A DNA stretch of 64,000 nucleotides from positions 16,926,001 through 16,990,000 of the forward strand of contig CM114275.1 in assembly GCA_050084515.1 (NCBI GenBank). The letters run 5' to 3'. This stretch comes from Blasia pusilla (Eukaryota > Marchantiophyta > Marchantiopsida > Blasiales). Positions 36,341 to 47,640 of the stretch are shown piece after piece. Both the position numbers and the translations under genes were made by a program. The notes below the pieces were generated by a model. The model searched no databases, was not told the origin of the DNA, and saw only the letters and a list, made by a program, of their open reading frames with translations. Each line of letters begins with the position of its first letter. Positions within the stretch are counted from its first letter, which is position 1.

Positions 36341-36959
36341 TGATAGGTAACCACTCGATGACGATAGAGTATCATGTCGTGACGCCTGTAGCCGCAACGC
36401 GATGCCGATTGCCGCGCCGTCTTGCTCGTGGCCACACCGCACCGTCTCGATTTCCGAGCCTCTCCTTTACTAAGGAGCAGAGCGTGTGTATTGCTGATTG
36501 AGGAGGATATGCCACGAAGTGCCACTTCTCATTATCGAGTGCCGTGTCATTCGGTAGCCGTTCCGTGCCGCCAGTGCCACACCGTACCGCTAGATTTGCA
36601 CCGCATATTGAGGAGGTTTGAGCAGCATCAGTACAAGAGGATTATGACTTGCTGATTGGAGGACTTGCCTTCACGACCGAGTTGGGGTCAAGATTTGCAG
36701 TTGCCGAGGAGAGACATCGACATTATTGTCAGGTTACCCATTCTGGTCTCTAACCCTGCACGTGTGAGGGATTTCCGGGTATTGGGAAGTTATTTGGGAT
36801 ATTGGATTTCGTGTTGATGTTGAGAGCATCAATGATGTATGGGTTTAGGGGACATAGACCTATTTGAGATGTCGAGAGTTGAGGATGGTTTGTCGATGAG
36901 ACGATAGATTAGTTGATTTTTCGGACCACGCCGCTTGTTGCCGCATAGCACACGTCTCA

Positions 36960-38145
36960 GTAAGAGAGTGTAGATTGAGTGCCGCATGTTTAGTTTGAGT
37001 GATTGAGGGATTACTCGCAAGATTGAGAGTGATCGTGTGAGAGGGGCACGAGGGTCATCACGGTGTCCATTCGGAGCTACTAGGGGATACGGACGGAGAA
37101 GTTGCGGAGCATCCATGACTTCCAGAGGCGCCCAGGTGAGGGTTTTCGTGAGGCTTACACTCGCTTGCGCCGGTTGATCAATATCACTCAAGGGGTGATA
37201 AAGGCTCAGGCTATCTAGTCATGGTACGCGATTTTGGACCGGACCCTACGGACACGGGTGCGGGAGGGGTGCTTCTTATAAACACCTCCCTTACGTTAAG
37301 AGATGTTTTTAGGAATGCCGAGAACATTGAGCACAACATGGCGGAGGTTAGCGTAGCCACCATTGGTTCTAGGTGAGAGCAATCACGATTGCCTACACCA
37401 CCAGTGTAGTAACGTGGACTCCGAGATAGGTCGAATATGGCACCACGAGGTTAGGGAGTATACCTAGAGGCATAGAGACCTACGCCTTCATATGCGGCTC
37501 AGCAGCAGCCACCTACGATTACTTGTTGGTCATGTGATGGAGCCCATCATTAGCGTGATTGCAGTAGTCAAGGTCATGGACGTCTGCCTCAGCATGGAGG
37601 AGGAGATGGTGCTGCACCAAGAGGTTATCAGTGTGACTATTGTCAGAGGTATGGTCACACACGCGCCACGTGTTTCAGTTTACACCCTGAGTTACGTCCG
37701 GACCGAGGGCCAGAGAGGGCACCAGAGCAAGTAGCCTGTCTGGGTGGGCCAAGAGGTCGTACATCAAGTGGTCCCGTTGGGGGACGAGGAGAAGGAGTTG
37801 CCCGACAAGGTGGTGGAGTTTCCTGTGGAGGAGGTAGAGTCCCACCACCTAGACGCATCGAGGGAGACGTCGAGCGTGAGGTTGGGATGGGAGCTCACAT
37901 ACAGCAACTACAAGAGCAGATTGCCACTATGGCATTGAGGTTACCCAATGCCGGATCCGTGGCATCGACATCATATGGAGCAGCGAGAGATATGAAGGAT
38001 CCTGGTTGGATGTGCAAGATTGTCCAGATGGAGGCCGCCGCAATTGTGACGCGTGAAGTAGCCGAAGAATCGGATCCACAGCCGGGGGGGAAGCCAAGAA
38101 ACAGACCAGGCTTCCTCAATCTTTCCCATTGTCTGAGGCAATGAG
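36960..38145 (+). pseudogene. Copy C gag remnant with two zinc knuckles
   Basis: A gag-like segment SIHDFQRRPGEGFREAYTRL lies near 37100-37165. Two knuckles lie in one frame at 37524-37562 (CWSCDGAHH-x-RDC, with a stop inside) and 37632-37673 (CDYCQRYGHTRATC, an intact C-x2-C-x4-H-x4-C). A Gly-rich linker and then QQLQEQIATMALRLPNAGS (near 37898-37955) follow. Knuckles of this type bind the element RNA in the particle. This is the best preserved gag of the family in the window. Confidence 0.6.
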
Positions 38146-38249
38146 GACCCCATCGATGGGTCCTGATAAGAGTTCCTAGAGAGTTGGTGATGTTATTGGT
38201 GTGTAGGCACAGAGGGCGATGGGAGAAACAAGTGCGACGACTCCTATTG

Positions 38250-38960
38250 TTTATGCTTAGGAGGAGCATGTGTCGAGTATGATGTTGGGGGCGGCCATGA
38301 TGGCGTATTGTGCTCCACTATTTTTTGCTTTCGATGTTATGACATTGGGAGGTACGCCCATCAAGGTATTCCGGTGGGCTGCTACACTATGTGAGCGTGG
38401 AGTTGGAGTTCATGCATCATGTTTACAGGTGATTGCAGAGGAGGTGATGGACCTGCCCTTGGAGCGGATGCTTGGGCGGTCCACGTCAGATTCATGGCAG
38501 GCTGCGACTGCTAGGATGGCGGAGATGCCCGCTAGACTCGCGATAGAGCATGCCATGGCTTCTCCTGGTGTTGTGTTGCTCGATAACCAGGGAGAGGTCT
38601 TCCAGTTGGTGAGTCCCGGAGGTAGAGCTTTTAGTCGCAGCGCGTCTTGTTGGATTCAAGAGCGCAACCCATGATGTTAGGGAAAGCGTCATTCAGAGGA
38701 TTGGGCTTGACGAGAGCCGATGTAGAGCTTTGTCCATTCCTGATACAGACATCCTTGGGTGGAGCGAGTACCACACAATATATCACCCGACATGAGGTCA
38801 TGGTGAGGATTTGCCAGGGACATCCTATAGATGAATCCATGGTGCGAGCCAAGGCGATAATGATTGATGCAGAGTCCTATGACGTCTTGGTTGGTGGAGC
38901 AGTGTTATAGCCGATGGGGTTTTCCCTGGATTACTGGGAGGAGTCAACGTCCTACATACC
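38250..38960 (+). pseudogene. Copy C protease region
   Basis: Frames 38270-38674 and 38647-38910 overlap in different phases. The active-site region reads VLLDSRAQPMMLGKASF (about 38642-38695); the Gly of Asp-Ser-Gly has become Arg. The downstream ELCPFLIQTSLGGASTTQYITRHEV and SYDVLVGGAVL segments are conserved in all copies. The segment upstream (38290-38600) has no family I know and may be a gag-protease linker. Confidence 0.55.
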
Positions 38961-38965
38961 ATGAT

Positions 38966-39964
38966 TGTCGCGCCCCTACTCTCCTTGAACGTCAATCTTT
39001 AGTTTTGCGGAAGCGTACGTTCAGTAGGTCACAAACTCATCGCTGATCTGCACCCAAACACGCACTCTCATTAGTCGGGTCTGGGTCAATCAGCGTTCCA
39101 ACCCACCGAGTCCTCAACTCGGCGTCTCATCAAGCTCAACCTTCCTTAGTTCCTAGTTTCCAAAACATGGCAAGTCCTTCAAGACTTGGAACAGACTTCC
39201 TGGTTAGTCCAAGGATCTGAAACGGCACTTGCGCGCCTAGCGATCCCAACTGTTCAACGGTCCTCGGGTGAGTTCAGAACCAAGACCCAAGTAATTGAGT
39301 CGCGGGGTGGAATCCAAGAGGGATGTCTAAAATCGCCTCAATGGACTTGGTGCAGGTTTTCCAACCCAACCCCCAAACTCGCCGTTCCGTTGCCCTTGAG
39401 CGCCCGCGGGCGCCCAAAGTGGGGTTTGGGTTCCAAGCACTCTCGGAGACCTTCCCCCTTACTAGTACTTCTGGGGTTCTCCAATAACCCCTCCCCTTTG
39501 GGAAAAGAGGGTCGGGCCCTTCATTGTGGCCCTCAACCCGACTCCACTTACAGCTGTTTTCAGGTCTTATCTCAGCCGCTGATTATGCGTTTGCAGCGAT
39601 CTTTGGTGCGTTTGGACCGGCTCTCCATAAGCTTTCCAACGCACTCTTATTTGCTCCAAACGCATTTTGGCGCTAAACGTTATGGCCATAAATACAGTCG
39701 GAAACTCTCAAACGCTAGTGGCGTTCCAAATCCGGATCTTCCCTTTGGCAACCCACTTCCTAGACTCGACTTCTTTCAAGTCTCATTCCGCGTTTGGTCC
39801 AGGTTTCTCAGTCGCGACCATAACACTTGAAATGCGACTCCTCGCTCACGTCTCGTCTCTTGTCTCCTCTTTGAGACAACTCCAACGCGCAAACCATCTT
39901 AGCGTGAGCCCGCTAATGTTCCGATGTTCCGCTTGGCACTTGTTTGGTCATGAGGGTCGTGACA
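38966..39964 (+). mobile_element. Solo LTR of the ~1-kb LTR family (copy 2) inside copy C
   Basis: It begins TGTCGCGCCCC and ends GGGTCGTGACA, and it is flanked by a perfect 5-bp target duplication ATGAT (38961-38965 and 39965-39969). Copy B has the same flanking sequence without this insert (near 32850), which shows the empty site. The 214-codon frame at 39186-39830 lies wholly inside the LTR and is not a gene. Confidence 0.92.
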
Positions 39965-40019
39965 ATGATGGCAATCAGGTGATGGGCGCCTTAGCTCATT
40001 ACCCGTTCGATTCACAGGT

Positions 40020-41320
40020 GCAGTGATCGAGCGACGGGCAGGAGAGATGGTGACCTTAGCAGCATTTAGCAACGCCATCACTTGGCCTAGTGATTTGATT
40101 GAGGGACCTATCCATACAGAGGATATGCCCGTTCCTGAGATTTCTATGGAGAGGAGCGGCACCTCTCCTCCACGCTTAGCGACTAAGCATATGCAGACCG
40201 CGTGAAGCGAGACGTTTGCACCAAAGTGTGACGACTCAGAGCAACTTGAGGCTGTCAAGAGTGCTATGATGAGGCCCTTGGACACCACACCCATTGTGTG
40301 GCACATCCCAGAGGAGGGTATGCGGGTGTTGGATCTCTTTGGAGGGATCAGTACTGGGTTAGCTGTTGTTTTGCAGGCAGGATTACATGTGCAACAATAC
40401 TTGTATGTGGAGATTGATGATGTTGTGAGGCGCGCTTCACTTCTTCATGTGGCGCAGTTATGTCTCCGCTTTCCCGACTTGTTGTCTGCATCAGTCATCC
40501 AAGGTTACCAAAGTTCCCTAGTAAGGAACATTTCATTGTTGGGGGCATAGGACTTGGAGCGGGTAGGGACCATAGACTTGGTCATTGCTAGTTGGTCATG
40601 CCAGGGCCAATCGAGTGTTGGACGAGGTAGCACGTTAGCTGACACTTGGTCCACGTTATTTTGGGAGATGATGCGGATCTTGCGACATTTACAAGAGCAT
40701 CAGCCTCGTTCTCCAACATACATTCTGGAGAATGTGTTGATTTTGGCCGATTCGAGGTCCCGCATGATGACGAGTGCACATCAGGTGCGCGCATGGATCG
40801 GCCCGACAATGTAATTAGATGCGACAAGTGTAGGTTCTGAGCACGCCGCCTGAGTATTTGGTGGACCAACTTGGTACCACACGAGATGTTGCGGAGGGCA
40901 TATGCGAAAATGGAGCGCCCCTCCGATTTGTTGGTGGATTCTATTCTAGATCCAAGTCGTCGATCACAGACAATACGACAAGATGATCAACCGTCGTTGA
41001 CTGTGGTCAACAGGGTTGGCATGCCACGGGCAGCCTTTCCTACCTTAATGAGTTTTCCCGCTTCCTACTCCATGTAAATTTTACTAAAAAAAATGTATTA
41101 AGGGAACATATATTTTGTTCTCTTACTAATGCATTCAAGGAGGCTGGACTTGGCTTGGTTTGGGATGACCAGGTTCAGCGGTTGGTGGAGCCCAATGTCG
41201 ATGAGGGAGAGTGAGCGATGGGACTCTCCACAAGGGTGACGGTAGTTCCATCACTATCGGAGATATCACGACGTCATGTCTTGGGTCAGATGATGGACCT
41301 TAGGAGTAGCTCAGCAGCGT
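40020..41320 (+). pseudogene. Copy C DNMT3-like cytosine methyltransferase
   Basis: Motif I is intact as MRVLDLFGGISTGLAVVL (about 40321-40375), which is close to the SAM-binding FDGIxTG of DNMT3-type enzymes. It is followed by YLYVEIDDVVRRASL, the acidic SAM-contact motif. Motif IV reads LVIASWSCQGQSSVGRGS (about 40578-40630): the catalytic Cys is kept, the preceding Pro is Ser. Then come FWEMMRILRHLQ, PTYILENVLILADSRSRMM (Glu-Asn-Val) and VRAWIGP. The C-terminal part has FPTLMSFPASYSM (41035-41075) and a frameshifted VEPNVDE-like region (about 41190-41215). Small stops lie near 40548, 40812 and 40838. The enzyme class adds methyl groups to cytosine C5 de novo. Confidence 0.75.
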
Positions 41321-41639
41321 CGTTTGCGGATGCGACAGATCATAGTTGTTGCGTTGGTGAGCCCCATGCCCACCGAGACGGTTGAGGCACTAGTTGGGTA
41401 TGAGACCCGAGGAGATCAACACACCAGGGATGATCGTGAGAGACACCCATGGACTTCTTGGGATGTTTTGCAGGTACGCCAAGAGATGGTAGCCACAATA
41501 TCGAGCATGGTGCCGAGTTCTGCACATGGAGATTTGATTTTGCAGTTGGATGTAGGGGAGAAGTTGAGTTCTGTTGTCCGAGACAGGATTGCACCATAGC
41601 AACCACCTATACCCGCGCCGAAGAGTCCTACCGTAGTCA

Positions 41640-42655
41640 CGATGGAGATTTGGGAGCCAGATATGGACCCTAAGTTGACAGGAGGAAAGCGGCGCCGAAT
41701 ACATCAGTTCCTGAGGAGTTATAGGAGTTGTTTTGCATTTAGTATGCATGATTTGGGTACGCTAAAGGGTCCAGGGATCCGCATTGAGTTTTCGATAACA
41801 CGTCGATCTTCCGAAGACCCTACAAGTACAATGACATGGAGAGGGCTCTGATTCAGAGTAGGAGCCAAGACTTGGTTAGAACAAGACTAGTGGAGATATC
41901 GCATGGAGTGTATGCATCAGCCACTGTCATGCCCGCCAAAAAGGATGTGCATGGCAACTAGACGGATAGGCAGATGTATGGAGATTACCAACCTATCAAT
42001 CGGGAGACGAAGTCGGATAGGTATGCCATGCCCACCCCTAAGGAGATCTTTGATGCTATTGGGCTTGCAAAGGTCTTCAGTTTGTTAGATCTTTGAGCCG
42101 GATACCATCAATTGCTTATCAGATTGGAGGACAGGCAGAAGATTGTATTTTGGGGCATCGATCCTCACGGGAAGGATTGTTTGTACCAATGGCGGTTCTT
42201 ATCATTTGGGTTAAAGAACGCCCGGGCTAAGTTTGAGAGGGTCATGGATAGGATCTTGGCAGGTCTGGATTTTGCTAGGTGTTATATTGATGATATCATA
42301 GTCTTTAGCGCCACGGTTGAGCAGCATGAGCGAAATCTAGAGGAGGTGTTGCGACGATTGCAATTACATGGACTAGAGCTACATCCAAGCAAGTGCAAGT
42401 TCTTCTACAACGAGATTAGGTACCTGGGTCGTACCATATACCCAGATGGCCTTGGTATGCAACAAACGAAGGTAGAGGCTATTTCACGCATTCCATGCCC
42501 TATGGATGTGAGTCGAGTTCGTGCATTCATGGGTTGGAAAACTTGTATCCACGGTTCGTCAAGGATTTCAGTTCGATTGTGAAGCCACTAACTTTGGTGA
42601 CCAAGGTGGATCAGGAGTGGCACTGGGGGGATGAGCAGGAGAGAGCTGTCATACC
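41640..42655 (+). pseudogene. Copy C reverse transcriptase
   Basis: Well-preserved segments are AIGLAKVFSLLDL-type sequence near 42057-42095, QKIVFWGIDPHGKDCLYQWRF (about 42135-42195), FLSFGLKNARAKFERVMDRILAGLDF, then ARCYIDDIIVFSATVEQ with the YIDD catalytic motif (about 42274-42325), LHPSKCKFF and MDVSRVRAFMG. The thumb/connection region continues to about 42650, where the AT-rich insertion starts. Stops lie near 41961 and 42097. Confidence 0.85.
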
Positions 42656-44215
42656 CACTAGTTTACAATAGAAGGGCAACTAGTTGGTGCCATGGACGGG
42701 AGTGAAGGTAATAATCATGTTAGACACAAATCTTTTTTTTTATGTCCACAGAGTGGAAAACATGTTCTTGCTGCCCGATTGCCACATGTCAAACAAAGAA
42801 GAGTTTGCAAATCAAGAAGGCACTCTCCAATAATAATATAGATTAGAGGGACCCTAGTAGAATATGTATACATAAATTATTTGAGAGTCCTCTTTTATTT
42901 TTCAAACTTTTTCTTGTGGACACTTGGCACTCTTAGCCAATAGGATCATTTGCCCTCTAACCTAATAAAAAATTTCAAATTGATTTAAAACTAGCATGGT
43001 GGCTCTAAAAGGTGGGGGACTACACGAATACACTGATATAAATACGACTTATAAAAAAATACACCTTATGTAATTATAAAAAATAAATTACATCACTGCT
43101 ATTCATATAAGGATCCATAGCAAAAATTCACTAAAAGTATAAAAAGAGGATGGATATAAATTATTAATGCATCCAATTTCAATGTTATGGGTCAGATATG
43201 TAGAGCAGTCTTCAATATAAGCAGTATATTACAAAGGAGATGAATACAATAGTGTGCAAGGAGGGGTGTTTACAAATACAAATTGAGGAGGGGCATTATA
43301 ATCCGATTCTTTTTACATAGATTTTTAAAGCACCACTCTAGATGAGGCCGTAGGACATGGTAGAGTAGTCTTGAATACAAACTGGGAGGGAGAAATACAG
43401 AACGGGAGACACAATACTACAAAGGAGATGAATAGGAGAAATTATTTCAAGGCATGTTGCGAGGAGACACAAAAATATTGTACTAATACAGTGGGTGTTA
43501 AAATAGACTTTGATACAAAAAGTTGAATTCATCTTATTAAACTCATTATACTTTACTATTATACTATACTACAAAGGAAATGAAAGGACATAATACCCGT
43601 GGTGGCTGTCGGACATTATACTTCACTACAGAATTATACAACACTACAAAGAAATTAAATATGTAATGCACGCACAAGTACAAAACTCTTTCATTGTACA
43701 ATTTTATTGGGCCATGTGTAAGAATCATGTGATGGATCATTCTGGTGTGACCATGTTGTGCACTCGTCATGGAGCATACCGCAAATTAAAGGCTCTATGG
43801 ATACTTAACAATTTTGAGAATCAATTATTACTTTGGGACATTATTTAAATATTGGCCTCCACTAGTTTTGTGTAAATGAAGTGCTACTAGTATACCGTCT
43901 ACATGATTTTTATCATTTTTGACTCTCTTCTTTAACTATGTCATATTTATCTCATGGAGGAGTAGAGCCGTGGTGATAAAGTCATTTTTTCCCTACAAAA
44001 TTTTGAGAATCAATCATTACTTTGGGAGATTATTTAAATATTGGCCTCCACTAGTTTTGTGTAAATGAAGTGCTACTAGTATACAATCTACATCATTTTT
44101 GACTCTCTTATTTAACTATGTCATATGTATCTCATGGAGGAGGACCGTGGTGATAAAGTCATTTTTGTGCCCAAAATAATTTTCCCACCCGAATCAATCC
44201 AACACCACTAGTTTA
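42656..44215. mobile_element. AT-rich insertion in copy C, class unknown
   Basis: It separates the reverse transcriptase and RNase H of copy C. It has no long coding frame and is markedly AT-rich compared with the element. Both borders carry the 11-bp direct repeat CCACTAGTTTA (42655-42665 and 44205-44215), a size typical of target duplications of some DNA transposons, although CCACTAGTTTT also occurs inside. No terminal inverted repeats were recognised. It could be a non-autonomous DNA transposon or several stacked insertions. Confidence 0.45.
43810..44166. repeat. Two-copy tandem repeat, period 189 bp
   Basis: Copies start with AATTTTGAGAATCAAT at 43810 and 43999 and run to GATAAAGTCATTTTT. 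They are nearly identical apart from small deletions in the second copy. Confidence 0.9.
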
Positions 44216-44219
44216 GTTT

Positions 44220-45435
44220 AAGACACCGGAATACGTGCTCACCCAGCATGGCAATGAGGGTAGAGAGTTTGTGGTGTCTTATGCTAGTGGCTCGAACAAC
44301 GTTGCGAAGGCAAAGTATAACTTGTATGATGATGAGTGTTTGGCTATAGTGTGGGTTGTTGCACATTTCAGGTGTTACTTATTTGGCAACCCCTTTACCA
44401 TCATCATTGATCATCATCCACTTAAGTGGTTGATGGCGTCCATCAAGCTTATAGGGACACTAACGAGGTAGGCTCTGTTTTTGTAGGAGTATGATTTCCG
44501 AGTGGTACAAAGACATAGGACGCTCGACCAAGATGCAGATGGTTTGAGCCGTAACCTATGTCTGAGTCAACAAGATGCAATTGGAGCTCGATGGCATGGA
44601 GAGAGTGATGAAGAGTTGGTGCAAAGATGGCACGCATGAGCCTTTTTGAGCTTGTTGGCTATGGAGAGCGAGATTGCCGAGACTTTGATGACAAAGAGTC
44701 CTTAGATCCAAAGGCCGGTGAGGAGACGACAAGTGGCCGAGATATTTACAAGGATGGAGAAGTCTTGGAATACCTCCATGCTGGTAGCGTTGCGAGCACA
44801 ATGGGTGCTAGAAGATGGTATCATTTTGGAGTGAAGCAGAGGTACAACTTGCTCTAGATATAGTATTGGTGGCGATGCATGAAGACTGACATTCAACAGT
44901 TTGTTGCCAGGTGCATGGTGTGTGATCGGCTCCAGGCATTGTTCAATGCTCCGACTCCATAGTTGCATCTAGTGTCGCTCATGGGTTTAGGTTATAGACT
45001 CTGTCAAAGGGAAAGATCAGACCTTTACCTTTGACGGAGCGCCATAGTTGTTATATGTTGGTGATGGTCGAATACTTCTCAAAGTGTATAGAGTTGGTTG
45101 CATTGCTTGACAAAGCGAGTAAGGAAGTGGCGTAGGCCTTTCTAGATCGAATGGTGAGTCATTACGGCGCACTAGCTGAGGTGTTGGCAGATAAGGGTAC
45201 GGAGTTTCGAGGGGAGTTTCAGGCCTTGTGTGATTAGGACTTGATCGACCACCGCTCCACTTTGCGAGATCATTTTGAGCGGATAGACTAGCAGAGGGGA
45301 TTCTGCGAATGGTGAAGAGAGGTTTACATAAGTATGGCTGGCAGAGAGGTCACCTAGGAGATTGGGACCTCCAATTGTCGTGGTTGGCGATGGCGTACAG
45401 ATTCAGCATGCAAGCATCCTTAGCGTCTTTCTTAT
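44220..45435 (+). pseudogene. Copy C RNase H and integrase remains
   Basis: RNase H: VLTQHGNEGREFVVSYASGS and YDDECLAIVWVVAHFRCYLF (44235-44400), then IIDHHPLKWLM. Integrase: the QQFVARCMVCDRL zinc segment (about 44895-44935), a degraded core with VMVEYFSK, and RGEFQALC (about 45215-45240). The integrase frame is broken repeatedly and then cut at 45435 by a copia solo LTR. Confidence 0.7.
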
Positions 45436-45718
45436 TGAAGATTGAGTTACAATCAAGCTCATGAGACATCTGAAATGCTAAATTTGGTACTCACATAAAG
45501 TAGGAAAGCTTAATCTTGGTTAGTCACTTAAGCGCAATTATCTTAACTGGGTTTAGTTAATCTCAGTTAGTCTAACTTGAGACTATGGTTAAGATTAGGG
45601 TTAGGGTTGCTTGTACATACCCTATATAATTAAGAAGGGGATCAGCCTCCACTCATTCCCTCATTGCAAAATTTTTTTCTCCATAGTGGTGTGTGAGTGT
45701 GAGAGCCGTTTCCCACCA
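45436..45718 (+). mobile_element. Solo LTR of the window's copia family
   Basis: The sequence from TGAAGATTGAG to TTTCCCACCA is the reverse complement of the LTRs at 23967-24262 and 28826-29108. CTTAT (45431-45435) and ATTAT (45719-45723) flank it, matching at four of five bases. It interrupts copy C's integrase tail, which resumes with CACCGTACTTGCTGCTTTATG near 45752. Confidence 0.85.
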
Positions 45719-45946
45719 ATTATGCTTCATTAGTAGTTTTCTACATTTCTCACCGTACTTGCTGCTTTATGGCTGAGAATTACATTTACTTGCGGCCATT
45801 CATTGACATGACAAGAAGAAGACTAACGATGGGGCCACATGAGCACCCAACCTTTTTGCTCTTAGTGTCCTAGAGATGTATGTCATGGTAGGTAGGGATA
45901 TATGCCTATATGGAGTTAGAGGGACCTAACCACCAGTTAAGGAGAT

Positions 45947-46071
45947 TGGAGATATTTTGGTACTTGTTGTCTCGTTGTTTGGATGCCATAAGTTAGCATG
46001 GATTTGTTTGTGTTTGTATGTGCATTTGGTGGCAGCGATGTATGTTAAGTAGCAATATGATGCGCATGACA
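45947..46071 (+). repeat. 'B' terminal module of copy C
   Basis: It runs from TGGAGATATTTTGGTACTTG to TGATGCGCATGACA. It matches the inverted module at 53763-53870 and the end module at 61784-61913 (reverse strand). Confidence 0.65.
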
Positions 46072-46079
46072 TCCTCTTT

Positions 46080-46325
46080 GAAGGACACAAGTCTTTCATG
46101 CTAAACTCCTTTCTCTATTGTCTCTTTAGTTGAGCAATATCTTCCATGTGCTCAACGGCAATGAGCATATCATCAACATATAGCACTAAAAAAATATAAC
46201 CAAAATGAACACCTTTCTCTGTCTTCTTCACATGCACACACCAATCATACTTACTACGAGTATACCCATGTATTCTCATAAATGTATCGAATCGCTTAAC
46301 CCTAAACGTCTCTTTCTCCTACATA
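46080..46325 (-). pseudogene. Copia reverse transcriptase fragment (second copia family)
   Basis: The minus-strand reading gives VKRFDTFMRIHGYTRSKYDW, then FLVLYVDDMLIA with the YVDD catalytic motif (about 46165-46200), then QLKRQ, a stop, and KEFSMKDLC. This is the palm region of a Ty1/copia reverse transcriptase. It is cut at 46071 by the end of copy C. Confidence 0.8.
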
Positions 46326-46667
46326 AAATTTGGCAGCGCTTCCGCATTGATTTATCCTAAAAAAAATGAAAAAACTATGAAAAAAAAAATCTACAAGCTA
46401 CATGGTGCTCTCGAAAGCACCAGCATGGGGAAATTTTCCCCCATACTCAATTCCTATCAAAAATTGGGCAGCGCTTCCGCGCACCACTCTTCCACACGAA
46501 AAATCGACAAAGGAAACATAAAAAATGAGCAACTTCAGCTCCGGTGAGCACTCCCATGAACTGCTGAATGAGGAATACAGTCCCCAACCTGCAAAACCAG
46601 CGAGTGACTAGTGAGCTCCCCGATGAAGCTCTCTCAAGCATCTGATTCTCTCTTTGTAAATCAAGAT
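46326..46667. other. Low-complexity spacer
   Basis: A-rich DNA with poly-A runs, a direct repeat of GGCAGCGCTTCCGC (near 46331 and 46469) and the hairpin GGTGCTCTCGAAAGCACC near 46404. No gene. Confidence 0.5.
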
Positions 46668-47049
46668 CCAATCTCTCTCAACACCATTGCTCTCAAATGT
46701 GTGCACTCTCACATGTCTCTCTCAATGTCAAACCAAACCCACTCTCCTAATGAGAGGCTTGGAGGAGGAGAGCAAGACGATAGCTCCACCGCCTCATGCC
46801 AAGATGTTCAACAAAGAGAGAATGAGCTCTCATGCTCTCTCTCCTTGAGGTATATCCCTCCCCTCTCCCAAGCTCTCTACATGGTAACCTATGCTCCCAA
46901 GTCACCTCCTTGGCTCTTGACATGATGTAGGAGGTCAAGGTCCACTTACCAAAAATGTAAAGTTAACCATATACTCAAAATGGTACTTACCTAAAATAGC
47001 AAATTCTTCAATATGGCTCCAAATGAGCCGAAACAAAGGGAAAACCTAC
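46668..47049 (-). repeat. 'A'-type terminal module, left half (split by element F)
   Basis: Homologous to 61920-62310. The homologous copy continues without a gap across the point where element F sits, and the missing right part lies at 53603-53710. It belongs to a diverged subgroup of the A/B terminal modules. Confidence 0.7.
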
Positions 47050-47402
47050 TGTAACTCTCCAACTCACGGAACCACTCTAGATTTGCTCAAAGGTAGAATG
47101 CCCCTCGAGGCCTCTCCTCTTCTTTTATATATTAAGAGATAGGTACAATGAAGATAAATTAGCTCTACCTATCCTTATGCCATGTGTCTTATTCTCATAG
47201 CATGAGAGGATCTCCTTTGGAGTCTAATGTCCTAACCTGATCTTCCTCAACCTCATCCTTATCTTCCTTTTCACCAACCTATGGCCCCACTCTCATCTTT
47301 ATCTCATATATCTTGTCTTCTCTTTTTCGGTTGATTCTTTCCCATTTATGCGCTTCATGTCATAGATTTTAACTTAACTATGACTAACAAAGGATGATTA
47401 CA
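47050..47402 (-). repeat. F 3' LTR (left in window)
   Basis: 353 bp, TG...CA on the plus strand. It contains a TTTATATATT box near 47133. A C-rich tract (polypurine on the coding strand) follows at 47405-47413. Confidence 0.93.
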
Positions 47403-47640
47403 AACCTCCCCCCATGTAAGACACAACATCCTCGTTGTGAGAACTTTCAAACTCTTGCACTATTAATGGTGCGTTGGCCAAGTTGGCCGAGGGTTCCCAT
47501 GTGGCCTCAAATAGTGGATATCCTTTCCATTGGACCAAATATTCAACTCGTTGGTGATGAGCTCCTTGAGTACGTTTCTTCAAGATACGTTCCACTTCAA
47601 ATCCTTGATGATCTCCGACTATTTGAGGTAGTGGTGGAGT
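47398..47640 (-). pseudogene. F chromodomain
   Basis: The reading MERILKKRTQGAHHQRVEYL continues into VQWKGYPLFEATWEPSANL, which is a full chromodomain with the aromatic residues Y, W and W of the cage region. In chromoviruses this C-terminal module binds methylated histone H3 and directs integration to heterochromatin. It is followed by a short tail to 47398. Confidence 0.9.

Larger units (their letters stand above)
36345..46071 (+). mobile_element. Ty3/gypsy element with methyltransferase, copy C (nested insertions)
   Basis: The domain order is gag, protease, methyltransferase, reverse transcriptase, RNase H, integrase. Three later insertions interrupt it: a 999-bp solo LTR at 38966-39964, an AT-rich segment at about 42656-44215, and a copia solo LTR at 45436-45718. 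Removing these leaves roughly 6.9 kb. The 3' end is a 'B' module ending GCGCATGACA at 46071, beyond which a copia reverse transcriptase fragment begins. The PHD finger was not recognised in the degraded tail at 45720-45940. Confidence 0.75.

Noticed and set aside
39186-39830. 214-codon open frame
   Set aside because: It lies completely inside the solo LTR 38966-39964, resembles no family and is not open in the other two LTR copies.
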